The notes beneath the pieces are model-generated. The model had not been told where the DNA came from. It made no database searches and worked only from the letters and a program-made list of their open reading frames with translations. Source: DATBSL01 sp964561785 (GTDB lineage: Bacteria; Acidobacteriota; Vicinamibacteria; Fen-336). Taken from it: a stretch of 64,000 nucleotides of DNA. The translations under genes and the position numbers were made by a program. The stretch lies in assembly GCA_964561785.1 (NCBI GenBank), contig CAZLRF010000001.1:62001-126000 (forward strand). Direction: 5' to 3'. Positions 16,438 to 24,429 of the stretch are shown here, one piece after another (within the stretch, counting starts at the first letter, position 1; each line of letters opens with the position of its first letter).

Positions 16438-17607
16438 TCAGGGCCGGCCCGCCGCCTCCTTGCGCGCCCTCTCCGCGTCCTCGCGGGCCTGCTGCTCGCG
16501 CTTCAACCGCTGCACGATCGCCTGGTGGCGGTCGCCGTCCTCCCGTCGTCCCAGGCGGTAGTACACCATGGCGAGCGAGACGTGGGCTTCCGAGAAGGCC
16601 GGCTCGTCCCCGACGAGCCGCTCGAGCGTCGCCCGGGCCGCCTCGAGGTCCCCCTTCGCGATCTGGACGAGGGCGACCTGGTAGCGCACGCCCGGGTCCC
16701 CGGGCCGCAGGGCGCCCGCCCGCTCGAGGTGCGACATCGCCTCGTCGTTCCGGCCGTCCTGGCGCAGGAGCAGGCCGAGCAGGAGGTGGGAGTCGAAGTG
16801 GTTGGGGTTCACCTCGATCTCGCGGCGCAGGAACTCGGCGGCGGCCGTGCCCTCCCCCATCCGTACGAGGACCTCGCCGAGGATCCCGTTGGCGGTGGGC
16901 AGGCGGGGGTCGATCTCGAGTGCGCGCCGCAGCTCCTTCTCCGCCGCGATGTCGTCGTTCGCCTCGCGGCTCGCGATCGCGAGCAGCAGGTGCGACTGCG
17001 CGGAGTCGCCCCGGCGCAGGATGCGGTCGATCACGGCCTGGCCGCGCTCGTACTGCCGGTCGCGCACGAGCGCGGTCCCGATCATGTAGAGGACCGCCTG
17101 GTTCTCCGGGTCCTTCTCGAGGACGGGGTCGAGCAGAGCGATCACCGCCTTCCACTCCCCGAGGAGGAGCCGGCAGTCGGCGAGAAGGAGCGTCGCGGTG
17201 GGATGGGACGGCTCCTCCTCGAGCACGGCCTCGAGCTCGGCGGCCGCCTCGCGGAAGCGGCTCGCCTTGTAGAGAGCGACCGCGAGGTTGTTCCGCGTGG
17301 CGACCGCGGCGGGCCGCAGCGCGAGAGCCGAGCGATACTCGCGGATCGCCTCCTCGTAACGTCCCAGCCCGGCGTAGACGACGCCGAGATTCGACCGCGC
17401 CTCCCAGCTCCTCGGGGCGAGCTCGAGGAACAGCCGGTACTGCGCGGCCGCCTCCTCGAGTCGCCCCTCCTTCTGGAGCGCCACCGCGTTGGCGGCGATC
17501 GCCGCCGGGTCGGCGGCCGGCCGGGGGGGCGGCGCCGTGGCCTGGACCGCGAGGACGGCGAGAAGAGCGCGCAGCGGCGTCACGCACCTATTCTGGCGCA
17601 GTATCAT
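16438..17607 (-). CDS. Exported tetratricopeptide-repeat protein
   Basis: Up to 389 residues from ATG 17607; a GTG at 17583 would start directly at the hydrophobic signal (LRALLAVLAV) and is equally plausible because neither has a strong ribosome-binding site. After the signal come about eight TPR units with the usual Ala/Gly/Pro spacing, for example NLGVVYAGLGRYEEAIREY, LLGLLLRQDGRNDEAMSHL and SLAMVYYRLGRREDGD. The tail is a charged helix (RLKREQQAREDAERARKEA). TPR proteins of this kind scaffold periplasmic complexes; no partner can be named. It is divergent from the esterase gene at 17628. Confidence 0.82.
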   Translation of the reverse strand: MILRQNRCVTPLRALLAVLAVQATAPPPRPAADPAAIAANAVALQKEGRLEEAAAQYRLFLELAPRSWEARSNLGVVYAGLGRYEEAIREYRSALALRPAAVATRNNLAVALYKASRFREAAAELEAVLEEEPSHPTATLLLADCRLLLGEWKAVIALLDPVLEKDPENQAVLYMIGTALVRDRQYERGQAVIDRILRRGDSAQSHLLLAIASREANDDIAAEKELRRALEIDPRLPTANGILGEVLVRMGEGTAAAEFLRREIEVNPNHFDSHLLLGLLLRQDGRNDEAMSHLERAGALRPGDPGVRYQVALVQIAKGDLEAARATLERLVGDEPAFSEAHVSLAMVYYRLGRREDGDRHQAIVQRLKREQQAREDAERARKEAAGRP

Positions 17608-17627
17608 GGCCGGTGGAGGCCACCGCG

Positions 17628-20000
17628 ATGCGACAGCCGTCCGCCCTCGTCCTCTCCCTTCTCCCCGCTCTCGCCGCCCTGCCCCATCCCGTCGCCGGCC
17701 AGGAGCCGCCCCTCGACGCGCGCGCGCTCGCCCGGCGGGTCGAGGTGGTGGCGGAGCCGGTGCATCCTTTCCGCTACAACCAGCCGATCCCGGCCCCGAA
17801 CCAGACGAAGCCCCTGCTCGCGCGGCGGCGGGCGTTCTTTCCCGGGGAGCGGGTGACGCTGTCCTTCCGCCTGCCCCCGGGAGCGGCGGTCGCGGGGACG
17901 GTACGGGCGAAGCTCGCGCTGTCTCTGCACGACCTCGACGGGGCGAAGCAGAGAGACCTCGGGGAGACCACGCTCGTGGCCGGTCCGGCGGTCGAGGGGA
18001 CCCTCGCGTTCACGGTGCCCGAGGCGGCGGCCGGGCGCCTCCTCCTCGCCGGACGCTTCACCGCGGAGGACGGCCAGGTCCTCGCGACGCGCAGCAACGT
18101 CGTCCTCGTGACGGGCGAGTACCCGCGCCTCCTGGGAGCGGCGCGCGCCGCCCTTGACGAGGCGCGCGTGAAGCTGGAGAAGGCGGACGCGCTCCTGCGC
18201 GAGGTCAGCCTGCCCTCGACGGAGATGCTGGTCGAGGACGCCGAGATGCGCTGGTCGGATTTCGGCGACCCCGCGCGGGACTGGGCCTTCGTGAAGCGGC
18301 AGCTCGAGACGGCCTCCGAGTACGCGCGGCGCCTCGCCGCCGGCGAGGACCCGTGGAGAGGCCGCACCGGCGCCTTCACCAAGGCCTATCGCTCCGAGGT
18401 GGACGGGACGCTCCAGCCCTACGCGCTCTACGTCCCGCCGTCCTACGACCCGGGAAAGGCGTGGCCGATGATGGTCAGCCTCCACGGGGCGACCTCGAAC
18501 CACCTCCTCAACCGGCGCCGCGTGTTCGGCCTCGGCAACGCCCCCGGCGAGCAGGACTACGACGCGATCCGCAACGAGGTGGCCTTCCCGGACGTCGGGT
18601 TCGTCGTCCTCTCCCCCTACGGCCGCGGCGAGGTCGCCGGATACAACGGCCTCGCCGAGCGCGACGTCCTGCGCGCGATGGACCACGTCGAGCGCGCCTA
18701 CCGGATCGACCCCGACCGGGTCCACCTCACCGGCCTCTCGATGGGCGGCGGGGGGACGTGGCACCTCGGCCTGCGCTACCCCGACCGCTTCGCGTCGATC
18801 GCCCCGGTCTGCGCGGTGGCCGACATGGACATGATGCCGTGGACGGCGGGCTGGGGCGCCCTCGACCGGGAGTGGATGAGCCTCACCGGCTACTCGCGGA
18901 TCGTCGAGAACGCGTCCAACCAGCGGGTCCTCGTCTTCCACGGGGACGAGGACGACGCGGTGACGGTCGCCGCCTCGCGCCGCATGGCGGAGGCGTTCGA
19001 GAAGGCGGGCCTCGCCGCGAACCTCCGCTACTTCGAGCTGCCCGGCGTGACCCACTTCGCCTGGGACTTCGCCTACCGCGACGCCTCGCTCTTCGAGCGG
19101 GTGCGCGAGATCCGCCGCAACCCCTTCCCGCAGCGCGTCGTGTACTCGACGTTCTCCCCCCGCTACAACAAGGCCTACTGGCTGCGCATCGACCGGATCG
19201 AGAAGGGCCTCGCGCTGGCGCGGGTCGAGGGAACGCAGCGGGCGGGCGTCTTCGACCTCGCCGCCACGAACGTCGCCGCGCTCTCGCTGCTCCTGTCCCC
19301 CGAGATCGCCTCCCCGGGGAAGCCGGTCGAGGTGCGCGTGGGAGGCCAGCAGGTCTTCCGGGGGACGCCGAAGGGCGCGGTGCTGAGCCTCGCCCGCTCC
19401 GGCGGAGGCTGGAAGACGACCTCGCCCTTCTCCGGACCGGCCCAGGGGCCGCCGGACCGCGCCGAGGCGGGCATTCGCGCCGGGGGAGGCTTCGCCTCGT
19501 ACGGCCCCCACGTCTACGTCTACGGCACGCTCGGCGACGCGGCGACGACGGCGGCGGCGAAGGCGGGCGCGGAGGCCCTGGCGAGCTGGGGAGAGAACGT
19601 CCGCGCGCGCTGGCGCGTGCTCGCCGACACCGAGGTCACGCCGGAGATCCTGCAGAACAACAACCTCGTGCTCGTCGGCAGTGCGTCGACGAACCGCGTC
19701 CTCGCCGGCCTCGTGGGCCTGCCGATCCACCAGGACGCGGCCGGGACATGGGCGGGGAGGCGCAGGCTCGCCGGCCCCGGCGCGACGTACCGGCTGCTCG
19801 CCCCGAACCCCGGCGTGCCGTCGCACCTCGTCCAGGTCTACGGCGGCAGCACGAAGGCGGCGCTCGAGCGCTTCGCTCCCATCGGCTGGCGGCAGGCGCC
19901 GCCGTTCTCGCAGTTCGCGGACTACGTCGTCGTGGAGGAGGACGGCACGGTCGTGCTCGAGGGCTTCTTCCGGGACGGCTACACGATCCCGGGGCGCTGA
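17628..20000 (+). CDS. Large secreted alpha/beta-hydrolase (prolyl-oligopeptidase / PHB-depolymerase-like esterase)
   Basis: 790 residues from ATG 17628, with GGAGG eight bases upstream. A signal peptide ends near VAGQ. Residues 30-230 are a beta-rich and helical N-terminal region. The catalytic alpha/beta-hydrolase core then shows PMMVSLHGATSN (oxyanion region), the nucleophile elbow GLSMGGGG, the acid in VFHGDEDDAV and the histidine in LPGVTHFAWD. A C-terminal region of about 270 residues (YSTFSPRYNKAYWLRIDRI onward) is typical of the secreted peptidase or esterase group in Acidobacteria and Planctomycetes. Substrates may be esters on polysaccharides or peptides; this is not decided by sequence. 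The DUF362 gene starts 25 bases downstream, so the two are likely co-transcribed. Confidence 0.85.
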   Translation: MRQPSALVLSLLPALAALPHPVAGQEPPLDARALARRVEVVAEPVHPFRYNQPIPAPNQTKPLLARRRAFFPGERVTLSFRLPPGAAVAGTVRAKLALSLHDLDGAKQRDLGETTLVAGPAVEGTLAFTVPEAAAGRLLLAGRFTAEDGQVLATRSNVVLVTGEYPRLLGAARAALDEARVKLEKADALLREVSLPSTEMLVEDAEMRWSDFGDPARDWAFVKRQLETASEYARRLAAGEDPWRGRTGAFTKAYRSEVDGTLQPYALYVPPSYDPGKAWPMMVSLHGATSNHLLNRRRVFGLGNAPGEQDYDAIRNEVAFPDVGFVVLSPYGRGEVAGYNGLAERDVLRAMDHVERAYRIDPDRVHLTGLSMGGGGTWHLGLRYPDRFASIAPVCAVADMDMMPWTAGWGALDREWMSLTGYSRIVENASNQRVLVFHGDEDDAVTVAASRRMAEAFEKAGLAANLRYFELPGVTHFAWDFAYRDASLFERVREIRRNPFPQRVVYSTFSPRYNKAYWLRIDRIEKGLALARVEGTQRAGVFDLAATNVAALSLLLSPEIASPGKPVEVRVGGQQVFRGTPKGAVLSLARSGGGWKTTSPFSGPAQGPPDRAEAGIRAGGGFASYGPHVYVYGTLGDAATTAAAKAGAEALASWGENVRARWRVLADTEVTPEILQNNNLVLVGSASTNRVLAGLVGLPIHQDAAGTWAGRRRLAGPGATYRLLAPNPGVPSHLVQVYGGSTKAALERFAPIGWRQAPPFSQFADYVVVEEDGTVVLEGFFRDGYTIPGR

Positions 20001-20025
20001 CGTGCGCGCACGAAAGGAGCCGACC

Positions 20026-21255
20026 GTGACGAGACCTTGCAGCCGGCGGCGCTTTCTCGGCCTCGCTGCCGCGGCCCCGCTCGCCGCGGCCTCGGGCTGC
20101 GGGGGAAGGGGAGGCTCCCCCGCCGGGCCCTCGCCCACCCCGACCCCGGCTCCCCCCTCGACGGGGAGCGGCGTCGTGGCCCTGACCGGCGCCCGCGCGT
20201 ACGGCGGCGAGGCCGCCGCGGCCCTGCGCCAGGCCCTCGACCTCCTCGGCGGCGTCGGCTCCCTCGTGCGCGGCAAGAGCGTCGCGGTCAAGGTCAACCT
20301 GACCGGCTGGCCGTTCCGCTCCCTCTTCGGCCGCCCCCCCGGCGAGACCTACGTGACGCACGGCGACACCGCGCTCGCGCTCGCGCAGGTCCTCTTCGAG
20401 AACGGGGCCCGGAGGATCCGCTTCCTCGAGTCGCAGGGCGTGGCCCTGCCGCTCGAGGAGGTCCTCGCCGCGGCGGGCTGGGACGTGCGCGCGCTGCAGG
20501 CGATCGCCGGCGTCGAGTTCGAGAACACCCGCAACCTCGGGAGGCATTCGAGCTACGCGCGCCTCGCCGTCCCCGACGGCGGCCGGCTGTTCTCCCACCT
20601 CGAGGTGAACCGCTCCTACGCGGACACCGACGTCCTCGTCTCGCTGTGCAAGATGAAGGAGCACGCGACCGCGGCGGGGATCACGCTCTCGATGAAGAAC
20701 CTGTTCGGCATCACGCCGAACTCGCTCTACGGGCTGGGGACGCCGGGGGAGAACAACCTCGGGTACCGGGGGCCGATCCACGGCAAGGCGGAGGGATGGA
20801 CGCAGCCGCTTCCGGGCGAGAAGCCGGGCCTGGAGAACGAGGTCGTCGGCGTGCGGGTGCCCCGCGCGATCGTCGACGAGTGCCTCGCCCGGCCGATCCA
20901 CCTCGCGATCGTGGACGGGATCACGACGATCCGCGGGGGCGAGGGCTGGTGGAACGCGGGCATCGCCCCGATCGCGCCGGGCGTGGTCGTCGCCGGCTGG
21001 AGCGCGCTCTCCACCGACGCGGTGTCGGCGGCGGTGATGGGCTTCGACCCCCGCGCGGCGCACTTCACGGCGCCGTTCGAGACCCGAGAGAACCACCTGC
21101 TGCTCGCGGAGCAGGCGGGCCTCGGCACCGCCGACCTCGCGCGCATCGAGGTGCGCGGCCTGAAGGTCGCCGACGTCCGCACGCCGTTCCGCTCGTCCTC
21201 GTTCCGGTGGGAGCCCGTCCTCGCCCTCGGCGGCCCCGGGGGGCCGATCGGCTGA
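20026..21255 (+). CDS. DUF362-family Tat lipoprotein
   Basis: 409 residues from a GTG at 20026, with AAGGAG six bases upstream. It begins with a twin-arginine motif (CSRRRFLGL) and a lipobox-like ASGC, then a low-complexity Gly/Ser/Pro/Thr linker, which suggests a lipid-anchored exported protein. The body is DUF362: VAVKVNLTGWP, YVTHGDTALALAQVLFENGA, VSLCKMKEHATAAGITLSMKNLFGI and a closing LSTDAVSAAVMGFDP. Some DUF362 proteins carry an added ferredoxin domain; none is present here. The function of the domain is unknown. It directly follows the esterase gene. Confidence 0.82.
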   Translation: MTRPCSRRRFLGLAAAAPLAAASGCGGRGGSPAGPSPTPTPAPPSTGSGVVALTGARAYGGEAAAALRQALDLLGGVGSLVRGKSVAVKVNLTGWPFRSLFGRPPGETYVTHGDTALALAQVLFENGARRIRFLESQGVALPLEEVLAAAGWDVRALQAIAGVEFENTRNLGRHSSYARLAVPDGGRLFSHLEVNRSYADTDVLVSLCKMKEHATAAGITLSMKNLFGITPNSLYGLGTPGENNLGYRGPIHGKAEGWTQPLPGEKPGLENEVVGVRVPRAIVDECLARPIHLAIVDGITTIRGGEGWWNAGIAPIAPGVVVAGWSALSTDAVSAAVMGFDPRAAHFTAPFETRENHLLLAEQAGLGTADLARIEVRGLKVADVRTPFRSSSFRWEPVLALGGPGGPIG

Positions 21256-21309
21256 GCCGCGTCCGAAAACGGCTAGTCGGCCGCGCCCCCGCGCCGTAAG
21301 CTTCCGGGC

Positions 21310-22806
21310 ATGGACGCCCTCGCTGCCGCCCTCCCCCCGAGGGCCGCCCTCGACCGGGCCCGCCTCTCGCGCGACCCGCGCTTCGACGGGCGGTTCTTCG
21401 TGGCGGTCACGTCGACCGGCGTCTACTGCCGCCCGATCTGCCCGGCGCCGAGCCCGCGACGGGCCCACGTGCGCTACTACCCCACCGCGGCCGCCGCCGC
21501 CGGCGCGGGCTACCGTCCCTGCCTGCGCTGCCGGCCGGAGGCCGCGCCGGGCACGCCGGCGTGGATCGGCACGTCCGCCGTCGTGAGGCGGGCGCTCGCG
21601 CTCCTGGACGAGGGCGCGCTCGACGAGGGCTCGGTCGAGGCGCTCGCCGCCCGGGTGGGCATCGGGCCCCGCCAGCTCCACCGACTCTTCGTGGCCCACG
21701 TGGGCGCCGCCCCGCTCGCGGTCGCCCAGACCCGCCGACTCCACTTCGCGAAGACGCTGCTCGACGAGACCGACCTCCCGGTCACCCAGGTCGCCTTCGC
21801 CTCCGGCTTCCGGAGCCTGCGCCGCTTCAACGACGCGTTCCGCCGCGCGTTCTCCCGGCCCCCGAGCGCGCTGCGCCGCCTGCGCCGGGCGGGCGCTGCG
21901 CCCGCCCCGGGCGCGGTGGCCCTCCGCCTCGCGTTCCGCCCGCCCTACGACCTCGACGCCGTGCTCGCGTTCCTCGGCGCCCGGGCGATCCCCGGCGTCG
22001 AGCGCATCGAGCAGACCGCCTACGCGCGCACGATCGCGGTCCAGCCCAGGCCCGCGGCCGTGCGCGTCTCACGCGCGCCGGGCCGCAACGAACTGCTCCT
22101 CCGCGTGCACGGGGCACCCCCGACCGCGCTGCTCGCGGTCACGAGCCACGCCCGGCGGGTCTTCGACCTCGGCGCCGACCCCGCCGCGGTCGCCGCCGTG
22201 CTCCGTCGGGACCCCCTCCTCGCCCCCCTCGTGCGACGGCGCCCCGGCCTGCGCATCCCGGGGGCCTGGGAGACGTTCGAGTGCGCGGTGCGCGCGATCC
22301 TCGGCCAGCAGGTGAGCGTGTCTGCCGGCCGCACGCTGGCCGCCCGGCTCGTCGAGCGCGCCGGCGTTCCTCTCGAGCGGCCGATCGACGGTCTCACGCG
22401 CGTCTTCCCGTCGCCGCAGGCGCTCGCGGGCGCGGAGCTCTCGGGCCTCGGCCTCACCGCCGCCCGGGCGCGCACGATCGCGACCCTCGCGCGCGCCGTG
22501 GCCGACGGCCGCCTCGATCTCGGGGGCTCCCCTGACGCCGTCCGCGCCGCCCTCGTCGAGATCTGCGGGGTCGGCGCCTGGACCGCGGAGTACGTCGCGC
22601 TGCGGGCCCTGGGCGAGCCGGACGCGTTCCCGGCCGGAGACCTCGTCCTGCGCCGGGCCGCCGGCGGCGGCCGCGCCCTCGCGGAGCGCAAGCTCGCGGC
22701 GCGCGCCGCGGCGTGGCGACCCTGGCGCGGCTACGCCGCATTCCACCTCTGGGGCGCCGGCGCGCCCCGTCCTCGGCGGCGCTCCGCGCGCCGCGGATCG
22801 GAGTGA
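21310..22806 (+). CDS. alkA: Ada/AlkA-like fusion: Ada zinc domain, AraC helix-turn-helix, 3-methyladenine DNA glycosylase II
   Basis: 498 residues with three modules. Residues 1-85 are the Ada metal-binding domain; four cysteines are visible in VYCRPICPAP and YRPCLRCRPE, the first at the position of the phosphotriester methyl acceptor. Residues 90-190 are an AraC-type helix-turn-helix (VEALAARVGIGPRQLHRLF, VTQVAFASGFRSLRRFNDAF). Residues 200-490 are the AlkA N-domain and HhH-GPD glycosylase (ILGQQVSVSAGRTLAARLV, VEICGVGAWTAEYVALR, with the catalytic Asp in FPAGDLVLRRA). It should sense methyl phosphotriesters, activate alkylation-response genes and excise alkylated purines. The ogt gene follows after 5 bases, which makes a compact repair operon. 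Confidence 0.9.
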   Translation: MDALAAALPPRAALDRARLSRDPRFDGRFFVAVTSTGVYCRPICPAPSPRRAHVRYYPTAAAAAGAGYRPCLRCRPEAAPGTPAWIGTSAVVRRALALLDEGALDEGSVEALAARVGIGPRQLHRLFVAHVGAAPLAVAQTRRLHFAKTLLDETDLPVTQVAFASGFRSLRRFNDAFRRAFSRPPSALRRLRRAGAAPAPGAVALRLAFRPPYDLDAVLAFLGARAIPGVERIEQTAYARTIAVQPRPAAVRVSRAPGRNELLLRVHGAPPTALLAVTSHARRVFDLGADPAAVAAVLRRDPLLAPLVRRRPGLRIPGAWETFECAVRAILGQQVSVSAGRTLAARLVERAGVPLERPIDGLTRVFPSPQALAGAELSGLGLTAARARTIATLARAVADGRLDLGGSPDAVRAALVEICGVGAWTAEYVALRALGEPDAFPAGDLVLRRAAGGGRALAERKLAARAAAWRPWRGYAAFHLWGAGAPRPRRRSARRGSE

Positions 22807-22811
22807 CGACG

Positions 22812-23291
22812 ATGGTGTACGAGGAGATCGACTCGCCGGTCGGTCCGCTGCTCGTGGCCTCGGACGAGGCGGGCCTGCGGCTCGTCCACTTCCAGGCCGC
22901 CCGCCGCCGCGAGCCCGACCCCGCGTGGACGCGCGACGCGTCCGCGTTCGCCGACCTGCGTCGCCAGCTCGCCGAGTACTTCCGGGGCGAGCGGCGGACG
23001 TTCGACGTCCGCCTCGCCCCGGAGGGCACGGCGTTCCAGCGCGACACCTGGCGGGCGCTGGCGTCGATCCCCTACGGCGCCACGATCTCCTACGCCGAGC
23101 TCGCACGGCGCGTCGGCCGTCCCCGGGCGGTTCGGGCCGTGGGCGCCGCGAACGGCGCGAACCCCTTGCCGATCCTCGTCCCCTGCCACCGCGTCATCGG
23201 AGCGGACGGCTCGCTCACCGGCTTCGGCGGCGGCCTCGACACGAAGCGGCGCCTCCTCGAGCTCGAGGGCGCGCTCCTGCCGGCAGGATAG
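22812..23291 (+). CDS. ogt: Methylated-DNA--protein-cysteine S-methyltransferase
   Basis: 159 residues from the ATG at 22812, with GGAG eight bases upstream inside the end of the alkA-like gene. The C-terminal methyltransferase domain is complete: GTAFQRDTWRALASIPYG, the recognition helix SYAELARRVGRPRAVRAVG, and the active-site PCHRVIG with the acceptor Cys. The N-terminal half is the ribonuclease-like fold of Ogt/Ada-C. It repairs O6-methylguanine and O4-methylthymine by suicidal transfer to Cys. It is five bases after the Ada/AlkA fusion and convergent with the AI-2E-type transporter, with a 2-base gap between the ends. Confidence 0.92.
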   Translation: MVYEEIDSPVGPLLVASDEAGLRLVHFQAARRREPDPAWTRDASAFADLRRQLAEYFRGERRTFDVRLAPEGTAFQRDTWRALASIPYGATISYAELARRVGRPRAVRAVGAANGANPLPILVPCHRVIGADGSLTGFGGGLDTKRRLLELEGALLPAG

Positions 23292-23293
23292 CC

Positions 23294-24394
23294 CTACGGC
23301 TTCGACGTCTCGGCCGGCGGCGGGCCGTCCGCGGGCGCGGTCGCGACGACCGGCTCCGGCTCCTGGTGGTAGCTCTCCACGAGCGCGGTGAGGATCGCCG
23401 CGACCAACGGCCCGAGCACGATGCCGATGAAGCCGAACGCGCTCACCCCGCCCATGAGGCTGATGATGAGCACGAGCGTGTTCATCTGCGCCTTGCCGGA
23501 GAGCAGGACCGGCCTCACGACGTTGTCGATGTTGCCGAGGACGAGGACACCCACCGCGGCCAGAACGATCCCCTGGACGAGGGAGCCGGAGAGGGCGAGC
23601 CACACCGCGGCGGGCAGCCAGACGAGCGACGCCCCCACCAGGGGCAGGAGCGCGAGGATCCCCATGATCGATCCCCACAGGGCGGCCCCCCTGATCCCGA
23701 GGAGCCCGAACGTGACGCCCCCGATCAGCCCCTGCAGGATGGCGATCGCGAGCGTCGCGGTCACGCTCGCCGAGATGAGCTCGCGCCCGAGCGAGAGGAG
23801 CCGCTCGTTCTGCTCCTTCCCGAACGGCAGGACGCGAGAGAGCGCCCCCGAGAAGGCCTCGGCGTCGCGGAGGAGGAAGAACAGGAGCCCGAGGGTGATC
23901 ACGAGCGAGAAGAGGAACGACAGCGCACCCCTGACCAGCCCCCCCGCCTGCCGCGAGAGGAACTCGGCCACGAGGCCGACGCTCGCGGTGATCTTCGCGA
24001 TCATCTCCTGCTCGGTGGGAAGGAACGGGGCCCGGGCCCGGGCCCACTCCCACGCCCGGTGGAGCCAGGCCGACGCCCCGCCCTCGCTGCGGAGCTGGGC
24101 CTCGAGATAGGCGGCCGCCGGCCGGCCCTCGGAGACGAGCGCGGTCCCGACGAAGGCGACCGGGATCACGAGCAGGACGACCACCGCCACGGTGAGCAGC
24201 GCCGCCGTGCGCGTCCGCCCGAGGCGCGGCTCGAGCCGCACCCGGGCCGGGTCGAGGCAGATCGCGAGCACGACCGCCCAGCCGATCTCCACCACGAACG
24301 GCTCGACGATGCGCCAGGCGAGCCATCCGATCAGCAGGACGGTCCCGTAGAACACCAGCTGCGACACCCGCTCGGCTTCGTGCTTTCGCGCCAT
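23294..24394 (-). CDS. AI-2E-family (PerM/YdiK-type) membrane transporter
   Basis: 366 residues with about eight hydrophobic membrane spans. An N-terminal pair (LVFYGTVLLIGWLAWRIV and a following span), a span at AALLTVAVVVLLVIPVAF, a soluble loop of about 80 residues, then spans around FLFSLVITLGLLFFLLRD, ALWGSIMGILALLPLVGAS and FGFIGIVLGPLVAAILTAL. The loop-and-helix order and the closing GFIGIVLGP segment are typical of the AI-2E transporter (formerly UPF0118) family. Members export autoinducer-2 or act as sodium/proton antiporters; the substrate here is unknown. The C-terminus is a Pro/Ala tail. GGGGGAG precedes the ATG. Confidence 0.88.
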   Translation of the reverse strand: MARKHEAERVSQLVFYGTVLLIGWLAWRIVEPFVVEIGWAVVLAICLDPARVRLEPRLGRTRTAALLTVAVVVLLVIPVAFVGTALVSEGRPAAAYLEAQLRSEGGASAWLHRAWEWARARAPFLPTEQEMIAKITASVGLVAEFLSRQAGGLVRGALSFLFSLVITLGLLFFLLRDAEAFSGALSRVLPFGKEQNERLLSLGRELISASVTATLAIAILQGLIGGVTFGLLGIRGAALWGSIMGILALLPLVGASLVWLPAAVWLALSGSLVQGIVLAAVGVLVLGNIDNVVRPVLLSGKAQMNTLVLIISLMGGVSAFGFIGIVLGPLVAAILTALVESYHQEPEPVVATAPADGPPPAETSKP

Positions 24395-24429
24395 CCGCTC
24401 CCCCGGGAGAATGCGGGCCTCGCCCGCCC

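Noticed and set aside
20026..21255. Iron-sulfur ferredoxin function for the DUF362 protein
   Set aside because: No CxxCxxCxxxC cluster motif is present; the only obvious Cys near the start belongs to the lipobox.
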